Shown piece by piece: positions 9,215-18,331 of a stretch of 64,000 nucleotides of DNA. This DNA is from Bacillota bacterium. Its GTDB lineage: Bacteria > Bacillota > Dehalobacteriia > UBA4068 > UBA4997. Positions within the stretch are counted from its first letter, which is position 1; each line of letters opens with the position of its first letter. The stretch is from NCBI GenBank assembly GCA_021771915.1, contig JAETNY010000007.1, positions 1 through 64,000 on the forward strand. Direction: 5' to 3'. The notes beneath the pieces are model-generated. The model was not told the origin of the DNA. It made no database searches and was given only the letters and a program-made list of their open reading frames with translations. The translations under genes and the position numbers were made by a program.

Positions 9215-10407
9215 ACCACCTCATTTAATTTTTTCTCTAAATCAACCATTTTGTTGCAAGCATCTTTCAAGTTTTGAATCACCTGTTCATTAAATTCATC
9301 AGTATGATGAACAATTTGTATTCTTAGATTTATTACATCACGCAAACTTTTATACATATTTTCATCAATCAATCCTTTTCTTAGCAATAACTCTATTGCA
9401 CTTCCGAGAAAACTATATTGTCTATCCATTAATCTTTTTCTTTTTAAACAATTATGTATTGCTATTTCTAACTTTTTATAATTCAGTAAAAATTGCCCCA
9501 CTTGCTGTTCCTTATTAGCTATAATATTTTCAGCTAACAGTTCTTTTGATTCATCATCCACTGTTATTTGATCAAGCTCGGCAATCGCCTTTTCAAGTGG
9601 TTCGCTTATATCTTTATATAGTTCACATATTGTTCTATATTCACTTGCATTTATGCCTACATTATGAGCCACACAACACCTTAGATCATAAAACTTGTTC
9701 CATTCTTTTTTTAAATAATCTCCATCAATGGATACACTTTTCTTAAAGAATTTTTCCCAATTTGACATAGGCAAAAATTTTTCCAGCTCATCTACTTTAA
9801 GTTGTTTACGTTCACTACATAATTTTTTTAATTCTCCAATATTTGAAATTTGATACTCATCAAATAAAAAATTAGCCAAATCAATAAAGTCTAAATCATA
9901 TAAATATCCTCGTTTTCTATTTTTATTTTTATTACGTTCTTTAAATGCGGCAATTTTTGCTGGAACATTTTCTTTTTCCCAATTTGCACCAACATTTATC
10001 AACATAAATTTTGTAATCAATTTTCTCATTAAATTTTCAATTCTGAAAATTTTTGTATATGCTTTTTCTGCATAATATAATCCAACATCATTCCATATCA
10101 CTTCAATTTTTGCTTTTACTGTTCCCATTAGAACTTTAATTGCTCTTAATAATTCTTCAAAAATTTTTAATTCATTATCAAAGTGTTGCCCATTTTCATA
10201 GTTAAATTCGATGCTAATATCATAATAATATATATTATCTTTAATATTACCATTCTGTAAACTATAATGAAAACAAGTATTTTTAAAATAAATCTCATTA
10301 TTACTTATCGTTATATTACTATCTGATTGTAAAAAATACTTAAAAGAATTAATATTTTGGCAAAAATCTTTTTCTGTATCAAAAATAATTATATATTCAA
10401 CTTTCAT
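9211..10407 (-). CDS. protein with two HEPN-like Rx4H motifs
   Basis: 398 aa; RCCVAH (aa 243-248) and RIQIVH (aa 362-367), both in helical contexts typical of HEPN domains. Confidence 0.65.
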   Translation of the reverse strand: MKVEYIIIFDTEKDFCQNINSFKYFLQSDSNITISNNEIYFKNTCFHYSLQNGNIKDNIYYYDISIEFNYENGQHFDNELKIFEELLRAIKVLMGTVKAKIEVIWNDVGLYYAEKAYTKIFRIENLMRKLITKFMLINVGANWEKENVPAKIAAFKERNKNKNRKRGYLYDLDFIDLANFLFDEYQISNIGELKKLCSERKQLKVDELEKFLPMSNWEKFFKKSVSIDGDYLKKEWNKFYDLRCCVAHNVGINASEYRTICELYKDISEPLEKAIAELDQITVDDESKELLAENIIANKEQQVGQFLLNYKKLEIAIHNCLKRKRLMDRQYSFLGSAIELLLRKGLIDENMYKSLRDVINLRIQIVHHTDEFNEQVIQNLKDACNKMVDLEKKLNEVV

Positions 10408-10596
10408 AACATATATACCTCACATATTTTATAATTACAAATATAAACAATCCTATATTATACTTTTCTATTATCTACTAAATCCAATAACTTCATTATA
10501 TCATCTTATAATTATAAATAAAAGTCTATTAAGCAAAGTAAAAAAATATATTAACAATAAAAAACTTAAAACAACTCCAAAAACTATCGCAACAAT

Positions 10597-10839
10597 TCAT
10601 TTTCGTCTAAACATTACAGTTTTATTATTAAAATCTACACTCTCAACCTCATATCCTGCGTCAAGCCAAGCATAAGATTGTCTACCCTTACTTTTGTTAT
10701 TAGCCCACCACTGCCTATGCACATAAGCGCTTGCAGGCAATTTATCAACCAAGATTTTTTCAATTTCTGCAAATACTAAACATACATTTGCTTCTTCACT
10801 TTTTATTAAATATTTATACAAAGGTTCATATTTACTCAT
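10597..10839 (-). CDS. small conserved protein (DUF7662-like)
   Basis: 80 aa; pattern FAEIEKIL.DKLPASAY...WWAN...AWL.AGY.V..V; paralogue of 12251..12484. Confidence 0.7.
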   Translation of the reverse strand: MSKYEPLYKYLIKSEEANVCLVFAEIEKILVDKLPASAYVHRQWWANNKSKGRQSYAWLDAGYEVESVDFNNKTVMFRRK

Positions 10840-10859
10840 ATTTAATACTCCTTATATAA

Positions 10860-12065
10860 TTACTTCAAAAGCCAATCCAAAACATTTTTCTGCTTAATCC
10901 CATTATGCGAAATAACCGGCTCAGCATCCATAGTCAGCAAAAATTTAGGATTATGGTCGTGAATAGCCTGCAATGGCGCTAACTCTCTGGCCAAAATACT
11001 GCCATCAGCGTCCTGCACCGTTTGCGCCACCTGATAATATTCTTCACCCTCCTCGTTTATAGCGATAAAATCAACCTCCACCTTGTCAACCTTACCCACA
11101 TAAACCTCATAGCCCCGGCGCAAAAGCTCCAGATAAACCACATTCTCCAAAATATGCCCAGTGTCTGCTCGCTTGCTGCCCAAAAGATAATAACGCAAGC
11201 CAATATCAGCCAGATAATATTTACTACCAGTTACCAGTAACTGCCGCCCTTTCACATCATAGCGTTTAGCCCGATACAGTATGAAACTGTCGGTCAAGGC
11301 ACTCAAATAACTGTCCACCGTATGAGCACTGATTTTCCGTCCAGCCGAAGTCAGCGTATTAGCAATCTTGGTAGAAGAACATAAATTGCCGATATTGTCA
11401 AACATATAGCTGATAACATTTTCCAGCAACGCCACATCAGAAATTCGCTTTCTAGCCACCACGTCTTTCAGTACCACCGCCGTATAAATGCTCTCCAAAT
11501 AGACGCGAATATCCTGTTTGCGCTGCAAATCAAGCACATAGGGAAATGAGCCGTTCTGAATATAATCCCGATATTTGAATAACAAATCCGTTGGCGCAGG
11601 AAAAGCCGAAACATATTCCTTGAAGGATAGCGGCAGCATTTTGATCTCCACATAACGCCCAGAAAGCAGCGTCGCCAATTCACCAGAAAGCAAATAAGCA
11701 TTAGAGCCTGTTACATAAACATCACAGTTAGGCTTGATAAATAGCCCATCAACCGCCTTTTGAAAGTCCGGCACATTTTGTACCTCATCAATAAAAATGT
11801 AATTCATTTTATCCGCCACAAGCTGATTTTTAATCAAACCGTATAGCTTTTTCCAATCGTCAATCTCTCCCAAATCTGGATCCTCAAGATTTATACGGAT
11901 AATCTGCTCGACCTCCACGCCAACACTGCGCAAATAATCTCCATACAAATCAAACAAAGTTGACTTGCCACAACGACGAATACCTGTTACAATTTTGATA
12001 AGCTGTTTATCCTTAAAAGCGATAAGCTGCTGCAAATAATTTGGTCTTTCAATTAACTTTGGCAT
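10860..12065 (-). CDS. AAA ATPase, DUF4143-type ATP-binding protein
   Basis: VTGIRRCGKSTLFDLY Walker A, YIFIDEVQNVPDF Walker B; C-terminal DUF4143-like VDFIAINEEGEEYYQV. Confidence 0.92.
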   Translation of the reverse strand: MPKLIERPNYLQQLIAFKDKQLIKIVTGIRRCGKSTLFDLYGDYLRSVGVEVEQIIRINLEDPDLGEIDDWKKLYGLIKNQLVADKMNYIFIDEVQNVPDFQKAVDGLFIKPNCDVYVTGSNAYLLSGELATLLSGRYVEIKMLPLSFKEYVSAFPAPTDLLFKYRDYIQNGSFPYVLDLQRKQDIRVYLESIYTAVVLKDVVARKRISDVALLENVISYMFDNIGNLCSSTKIANTLTSAGRKISAHTVDSYLSALTDSFILYRAKRYDVKGRQLLVTGSKYYLADIGLRYYLLGSKRADTGHILENVVYLELLRRGYEVYVGKVDKVEVDFIAINEEGEEYYQVAQTVQDADGSILARELAPLQAIHDHNPKFLLTMDAEPVISHNGIKQKNVLDWLLK

Positions 12066-12206
12066 AACAACACCACCTTTTATGAAATCATTATATCATA
12101 TATCCGTTGCTATTGCAAATTTATTAAATAGATTTCTTAAAATATATCTAACAAGCAACTTTCAGCACTATAATTATATATAAACATCAGATTGTTTATA
12201 CATTAA

Positions 12207-12241
12207 AAAGCGCCTACCCCTAGCAAGGATAAACGCTATTT
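12207..12241 (-). terminator. Rho-independent terminator after 12251..12484
   Basis: Hairpin agcgcc-tacccctagcaaggata-aacgct flanked by A/T tracts. Confidence 0.55.
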
Positions 12242-12250
12242 TATAAATTA

Positions 12251-12484
12251 TTATTTGTGAAAAGTTACAGCCTGCATATCCCAATTTACATTATCAACTT
12301 TATAGCCTGCCTCAAGCCAAGCATTAGCCTGTATATGACCACCATTAGCCCACCATGCAGCATATTTATAAGCACTCGCAGGCAATTTATCAGCCAAAAT
12401 TTTCTCAATTTCTGCAAATGTCAAACGCAAATTCAACCGTCCGCTTTTTTTCAAATATTCATTTAAGGGGTCATATTTAGTCAT
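12251..12484 (-). CDS. small conserved protein (DUF7662-like), paralogue of 10597..10839
   Basis: 77 aa; LTFAEIEKILADKLPASAY...WWAN...AWLEAGYKV. Confidence 0.7.
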   Translation of the reverse strand: MTKYDPLNEYLKKSGRLNLRLTFAEIEKILADKLPASAYKYAAWWANGGHIQANAWLEAGYKVDNVNWDMQAVTFHK

Positions 12485-12568
12485 TTTTACTTTGCACTTC
12501 CTTTCTGATAAATATTTAATCAGAAAATAATAGCATCACGTTATAATGTCAGAATACTAACATTATTT

Positions 12569-14977
12569 CTATTCATTATTCTGTGCCGTATCAAAGCCTA
12601 TCTCGAATGAAGACTTAAATTTTTGCAAGCTTTTTCGTGCCAGATTCATAGCTTTTACGGTTTCTTCTTCCCTTTTAATTTCAGCTTTTATCTCTTTGGC
12701 CTCTTTTTCCTTAGCCTCACCAGCCCGCAATCTTAAATCAACCAGGCCCTTTTCGATTTCGCTAATTTTTTGCACATATTGCTCATAAATGCTATTAGAA
12801 TATTCAATATCTTTTTCATCATTAAGAAATATTTCTCTGACAGCAACAAGCAGTTTGGCTGATTGCATAATAATAGTTTTTTTACCAGCCACACCAGCCA
12901 AACCCACAGCGCCGCCCACGCCAGCGCCAACTCCCAATCCAAGAACAGCGCCGCCGCCAACTATTACCAATCCTCCAGCAAACATTCCCCCACCTCCAGC
13001 AGCAATCGCTCCGCCGCCCAAATAAGCAAGACAAGCACTTGTTAAAGCCGCACCATGCAAACCTACAAAATTTGAACCCACCAAGGCAACTGCTATTGAC
13101 GGCGCAAACACTCCAGCAGTCGCAACAATAACAACAGAAACAACCGCTGTAACGGCCAAACCTGTTACCACATTTTTCAAAACCTCATTCAATTCTCCAA
13201 GCACATTGTCATAGCACTTTCGCAATCGCTTAATATATCCTTTAGGACAGTATTCTTCACAAAAAATATCGTCTAAATATTTATCGCCAAGATCTTTATT
13301 ATAACCGCTAATAATGTTTTGCAGATCCTTATACATTTTACTTGGAACATCATTGCCCTTTTTATCCTTTTCAAGAGTTAGTGTGTAATAGGGTTCAAAG
13401 AGCATTGCTTCCAGCATGACAAGCCGAAACCAAGTGTTCTGTGGATTATTTTCCTTAATTTTGGCAATAAGTTCCTTTTCATTTTGATACCAATGCAGTT
13501 CCGCACCTTCAATCTGCATAAAGCTTGCAAATCCTCTGGTCATATTAACTTTCCATTCTGCAAGCCAACGCTTTTTCAAACTCTTTATACGTTCATTACT
13601 AATTAACACTTTAGTATTCCTTAAATCATTTAATGTCTTAAAATAATCAATATTATATAAAATCTCTGTTTGTTCCATAGTTAAACAAAATTTATCCATA
13701 TTTATACTATTATTCATATCATCACCTATTCGCTTATAAATGTTATTATCTTCCACCAAAAAAGCAAATTGTTTAATATTTTCGTACATCTGCTTAATTT
13801 TTTTAATATTTCTGGTTTTCAAACACCAGCCAACATCTTCGCTAAAAGCAACAGCAAAACGTCCAACACCTATGTAATTAACTGCAACCCAATATTTTTG
13901 TGAAATAACCGCCTCGCCTATATCAAGCGTTGTAAAAACACCAGTTGCTATCAAAAGCATTCTGGAAATCGTTGGGTTGTTTGTCGGAACTACATTTGCC
14001 AATTCGATTTTTTTTATATTCATAAGCGTTTGAACATTACGAGTTTGCATTTCCATTGCCAAGCGACGAATAAAATAAAATGCTCGCACAATACATTCAT
14101 TAGCAACAACAGGAACTGCCTGCTGTCCCAGTTCAATCCCGATACCAAGTTCACCCCGCAAATCAAACCTCAAAACTGTGTCTTTTATAATGGCTCCAGA
14201 TTCATCACGCTGGGCCAGCAATGTTCCGTTAAACAGCTTAGACAAAAATATCGACAAAGAATTACCGCCAATCTTAATATTCTTAAAAAAAGGCAGTACT
14301 GATAATTCCTTAGCTAATGACAATATCGGGCCTGGAATGCCGGTTCCGCCGCTCTGCCCTACCGTACTGCTTGAACCAGCCATATCGCTAACAAGATGAA
14401 AGAACCAAGTAATTGTGCCAAACAATATTTTAGAAGGAATATCACGGCCAATAAAAGCCTTGCTTTTTTCAGGTACCTCTGCCACCATAAAACAACCATT
14501 TACATCTGTGCCATAAGATTTATATGTAAATTGTGTTAACAGCGAAAACATCAAACCAACTATTGTCGGGTGATGTGCAAAATCTCGAAGATGATGTTGA
14601 AGTCCACCACCAAAAACAGGAGTATTTCCATCACTGGGAATGGGAAATTTATTCTCCAAAAATCTAACGGCAGACTCCAAATCATCGCCTTGATAACCAA
14701 GCATTTTGGCCGTCTTTTTAACAAATCCATCAACCTGTTTGCTTGCTACATCCCGTCCTTGTTTCAAACTAAAATCGCCAACCCATAAAATGTCAAGCAA
14801 AGCGCATAATATTCCGCTGCCAACGGCTACTAAATAGTCATATCTATCAGCCTTACTTGACAGCAAGTCAATTTGGCCGTCCAAATCATATAAAATCCTA
14901 TCAATGTCATATTCACTGTTTGCAGCCATTTTATTATCTGACATAAGTTCTACTTGCAGTATTTTCTCTTTTTCCAT
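12569..14977 (-). CDS. large protein of unknown function with Gly/Ala-rich hydrophobic C-terminal region
   Basis: 802-aa ORF; hydrophobic segment VVTGLAVTAVVSVVIVATAG...GGGAIAAGGGGMFAGGLVIVGGGAVLGLGVGAGVGGAVGLAG, then a charged helical tail. Confidence 0.8.
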   Translation of the reverse strand: MEKEKILQVELMSDNKMAANSEYDIDRILYDLDGQIDLLSSKADRYDYLVAVGSGILCALLDILWVGDFSLKQGRDVASKQVDGFVKKTAKMLGYQGDDLESAVRFLENKFPIPSDGNTPVFGGGLQHHLRDFAHHPTIVGLMFSLLTQFTYKSYGTDVNGCFMVAEVPEKSKAFIGRDIPSKILFGTITWFFHLVSDMAGSSSTVGQSGGTGIPGPILSLAKELSVLPFFKNIKIGGNSLSIFLSKLFNGTLLAQRDESGAIIKDTVLRFDLRGELGIGIELGQQAVPVVANECIVRAFYFIRRLAMEMQTRNVQTLMNIKKIELANVVPTNNPTISRMLLIATGVFTTLDIGEAVISQKYWVAVNYIGVGRFAVAFSEDVGWCLKTRNIKKIKQMYENIKQFAFLVEDNNIYKRIGDDMNNSINMDKFCLTMEQTEILYNIDYFKTLNDLRNTKVLISNERIKSLKKRWLAEWKVNMTRGFASFMQIEGAELHWYQNEKELIAKIKENNPQNTWFRLVMLEAMLFEPYYTLTLEKDKKGNDVPSKMYKDLQNIISGYNKDLGDKYLDDIFCEEYCPKGYIKRLRKCYDNVLGELNEVLKNVVTGLAVTAVVSVVIVATAGVFAPSIAVALVGSNFVGLHGAALTSACLAYLGGGAIAAGGGGMFAGGLVIVGGGAVLGLGVGAGVGGAVGLAGVAGKKTIIMQSAKLLVAVREIFLNDEKDIEYSNSIYEQYVQKISEIEKGLVDLRLRAGEAKEKEAKEIKAEIKREEETVKAMNLARKSLQKFKSSFEIGFDTAQNNE

Positions 14978-15054
14978 ACCCCAAAATCACCTTTTAATCT
15001 GCATTTTATTTTTTTATTATACTTTATCGTCAATGATTTTGCAATGCTTTACAC

Positions 15055-15098
15055 AAAAAAGTCGCCTACCCTCCAATCTGGAGGGTAGGCGACTTTTT
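15055..15098. terminator. perfect hairpin, probable bidirectional terminator
   Basis: aaaaagtcgcctaccctcca-atc-tggagggtaggcgacttttt: 20-bp perfect stem, 3-nt loop. Confidence 0.85.
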
Positions 15099-15128
15099 CA
15101 TATTATTTTATTACCCAAACAAAACGCT

Positions 15129-15260
15129 CTATAATATTACCTCTATATGTACCGTACTTTTGCTAACCCCAAAAACTCCGGCCGTCTGCCGCACTGTTGA
15201 TTTGCTTTCAATTATATAATTGCTGATTTCCAACACTCTTTTTTGGATATACTCCTGCAT
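15129..15260 (-). pseudogene. spoIIID: truncated sporulation regulator SpoIIID (N-terminal HTH half only)
   Basis: MQEYIQKRVLEISNYIIESKSTVRQTAGVFGVSKSTVH then IEVIL-stop; matches the SpoIIID N-terminus from memory; good RBS (GGGGAGG). Confidence 0.75.
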
Positions 15261-15395
15261 AAAAAGGCCTCCCCACTTGTGCCACAAACTTTTGTAAAGT
15301 ATATGACTCAAGTGGGGGATTATGCCAAAGAAAAAGTTATCTGTTCCCGTTCCGTTCTAAAAAGCCCTCTATTGCACACCCTGTTTCATCATTTT

Positions 15396-15917
15396 TTATA
15401 TACACGGCCCAATTAAACTTTTAATCTCACCACAGGCGATTTTAGTACCAGAATTGCCAGAGGGTTGTGTAGCAAAATCATCAGGGTTATTATGAATTAT
15501 AACCGTTCGTCCAACAATCTCATCAACGCTGAAGCGATTGGTCAAAAACGCCGAAATCGCAAGTCCCTTGTTACCAAACAGCGGCGGCAAATCACCGGCA
15601 TGATACGGGTGCGCACAATTCGCCAAATCAAAATGCTGCATAGCGTCAGCAAAAGGGTCTTTCATATTGCCCTCGCAGTCCGTTCCTTGGTGTATGTGAA
15701 AGCCAAAAATCCCCTCATAACATGGACGCTGAACATCAGGCAGTCCGCATATCTCAGCAAACACAATCACACCTTCATGGGTTTGATAAAACAGCACCGT
15801 TCCCAGAACATCAGGGTATTTTTCGCTACCCCTGATAACGGCCGCCGCCTGCGCCCGACTGCATAAAATTGACGATAAATGCAAATCGGAATGGCTGCAA
15901 TAAAACTGCTTTGTCAT
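15396..15917 (-). CDS. Cu/Zn superoxide dismutase family protein
   Basis: GFHIHQGTDC, HPYHAGDLPPLFGNKG, GRTVIIHNNPDDFATQPSGNSGTKIACGEI. Confidence 0.93.
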   Translation of the reverse strand: MTKQFYCSHSDLHLSSILCSRAQAAAVIRGSEKYPDVLGTVLFYQTHEGVIVFAEICGLPDVQRPCYEGIFGFHIHQGTDCEGNMKDPFADAMQHFDLANCAHPYHAGDLPPLFGNKGLAISAFLTNRFSVDEIVGRTVIIHNNPDDFATQPSGNSGTKIACGEIKSLIGPCI

Positions 15918-15995
15918 ATAAAAACGCTCCCTTACAATTAACGCTTAATATACCAGAATATGCAGCTTTATATCAACAGGTTACCGCTTCGGCGC

Positions 15996-17156
15996 TCAAC
16001 CATTAAATTGTAATTTAACAACCAACAGAACAAGAACCGCCAGAAAACAGATATTTCCCAGCGTAAACAATGCAATATATTTACCTTTACTCTGCGGAAT
16101 TTCCTTAGCAACCTGCTTATAAGAAATTAAACTTGCCATGGAAGCAATCAGAGTACCAAGCCCACCCAGATTTGTGCCGATAATAAGGCCGGCAAAATTC
16201 TCCGTAAAACCAGACAAAAGCAGCGCCGCCGGCACATTACTAATAATCTGGCTGGCAATTATAGCGGTATAAATTTCCCGACTGGCAATAATATTCTGCA
16301 AAAACTCACAAAAAACAGGAATACTGCCAACATTACCAATAAAAATAAAAAAGCCTGCAAATGTAAAAAGCAACGAATAATCAACCTGTTTAAATACCTG
16401 CCTGTCAGTTACAAATATAACAATGCAGACAAGTGCCAAAACCAGCAGCCAAGGCAAAATATGCCCCACCGTCAGCAAACAAAGCAAAAATAACGCCAGA
16501 TAAACTATTAACGGATACATGATTTCTTTCTGACGCAGAGAATTGCAGACGGTTGAATTATGTCTAAAACGCAGCGACAGCGCGCCAATTTTACCCAACA
16601 GCATACTGCAAGCCAATAGCATAACAAATGCCAAAAGCGCATAAGGCAACATCAACAGCATAAATTTGCTAACGGAAAGACCGGCTTTGCCGTAAAGATA
16701 CAAATTTTGCGGATTACCTATGGGCGTCAGCATGCTGCCAAGATTAGCCGCAATCGTCTGCATCACAACCACCGGCAGCAGCAGGCGTTTTCTGAGCTTT
16801 GTTCCCAACAGATTAAAAACTGTAAATGTAAAGGGCACAAAGGTAATCAGCGCCACATCGTTGGTAATCAACATGCTGGAGAAGAAACACAGCAAAACCA
16901 AGGTCAGAAAAAGCCCCCGGCCATTTTTAACACGCAGCAAAAGCTTTCTGGCCGTCCATTGAAATACGCCAATTTTCTGCAAACCGGCCATAACAATCAT
17001 CAGGCAAAACAATATCGCTAAAGTTCTGTAATCAATATATTGCCAATAGCTGCTGTTTGGCGGCACAATAAACATCGAGAATATTGCTAAAATAACAGCA
17101 ACACATAAAACCGTTTCTTTTTTGAAAAAATCAATTATTCTATTCATAAAATGCAT
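15996..17156 (-). CDS. SLC13/ArsB-like anion permease
   Basis: 386-aa polytopic protein; IANLGSMLTPIGNPQNLYLY, NVPAALLLSGF. Confidence 0.85.
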   Translation of the reverse strand: MHFMNRIIDFFKKETVLCVAVILAIFSMFIVPPNSSYWQYIDYRTLAILFCLMIVMAGLQKIGVFQWTARKLLLRVKNGRGLFLTLVLLCFFSSMLITNDVALITFVPFTFTVFNLLGTKLRKRLLLPVVVMQTIAANLGSMLTPIGNPQNLYLYGKAGLSVSKFMLLMLPYALLAFVMLLACSMLLGKIGALSLRFRHNSTVCNSLRQKEIMYPLIVYLALFLLCLLTVGHILPWLLVLALVCIVIFVTDRQVFKQVDYSLLFTFAGFFIFIGNVGSIPVFCEFLQNIIASREIYTAIIASQIISNVPAALLLSGFTENFAGLIIGTNLGGLGTLIASMASLISYKQVAKEIPQSKGKYIALFTLGNICFLAVLVLLVVKLQFNG

Positions 17157-18075
17157 CTAATCCAGTTCCAAAATCCCCTAAACTTAACTGCTTCGCCGCA
17201 GTCTTTTCCTCAAATGTTTGCAGATAACGAAATATCTGCTCATTATCATAAACAATGCCAGAATCCCGGCATTTCTGATAAAAAAACTTCATTAAGCGCT
17301 CATTGTTCGGGCTTTCAATTACATACCGATTTCCGTATGTTTGTATATATTTTTCCTTTAATCGCGGAAAAAAACGGTCTAACTGCGCATAAAAATATTC
17401 GCGGTTCCCCTCGCGCAGCGTCAAACCCATACCAAAACAAATTATCCCATAAACCTTGGCCTCAACACACATATCCAAAATCCCGGCAATATTTTCCTCC
17501 GTGTCGTTAATAAACGGCAAAATCGGGGACAACCACACAACAGTCGGTATGCCGGTGTCATGCAGGCGCTTCAGAACATTAAAGCGCTCCCTGGTAGTAC
17601 TGACATTTGGCTCGATTTTTCTGCACAAGTTTTCATCATATGTCGTCAAAGTCATTTGCACAACGCACTTTGTCTTTTCATTTATCTTCTGCAAAATATC
17701 CAAATCTCGCAAAATAAGGGCTGATTTTGTAATAACTGAAAAGCCAAATCCATATTGATAAATTAAATGCAATGCCTTTCGGAGATTGCCGATTTCCATT
17801 TCCAAAGGAATATAAGGGTCAGTCATAGAACCCGTGCCAATCATACATTTTTTTCGTCTATGTTTAAGCGCATATTCCAACAAATCAAGCGCATTTTCTT
17901 TAACTTCAATATCCTCAAAAGCATGCCCCATATGATAACACCGGCTTCTGGAATCGCAATAAATGCAGCCATGCAAACAACCACGATACAGGTTAAGACC
18001 ATTTTTGGCAGATAATATTCCTTTTGCTTTAACAAAATGCATGGCACATCTCCTGTTTATTGGTGACTTTATCAC
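17140..18075 (-). CDS. SPL-family radical SAM protein
   Basis: LNLYRGCLHGCIYCDSRS (CxxxCxxC), SVITKSALILRD. Confidence 0.9.
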   Translation of the reverse strand: MIKSPINRRCAMHFVKAKGILSAKNGLNLYRGCLHGCIYCDSRSRCYHMGHAFEDIEVKENALDLLEYALKHRRKKCMIGTGSMTDPYIPLEMEIGNLRKALHLIYQYGFGFSVITKSALILRDLDILQKINEKTKCVVQMTLTTYDENLCRKIEPNVSTTRERFNVLKRLHDTGIPTVVWLSPILPFINDTEENIAGILDMCVEAKVYGIICFGMGLTLREGNREYFYAQLDRFFPRLKEKYIQTYGNRYVIESPNNERLMKFFYQKCRDSGIVYDNEQIFRYLQTFEEKTAAKQLSLGDFGTGLDAFYE

Positions 18076-18133
18076 TGAATAAGCAACGGTTTAGCTGTAT
18101 AATAAAAAATAATAAAACCAAAGGAGTTTTAAA

Positions 18134-18331
18134 ATGATTAGAAAAAAAGCTGTTGTCAGCATAAATGAATGTGTTGCCTGTGGCTGTTGTCTTAAGGTTT
18201 GCCCCAGAAATGCAATTTCTATCCCAGCTGGTATCCATTCCGTAATCAACCTGGATCTTTGTGTTGGTTGCGGAAAATGCGCCAAAGAATGCCCGGCAAG
18301 CGTTATCTCACTGGAGGTTGTAGAAGAATGA
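18134..18331 (+). CDS. 2[4Fe-4S] ferredoxin
   Basis: CVACGCCLKVCP and CVGCGKCAKECP. Confidence 0.93.
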   Translation: MIRKKAVVSINECVACGCCLKVCPRNAISIPAGIHSVINLDLCVGCGKCAKECPASVISLEVVEE

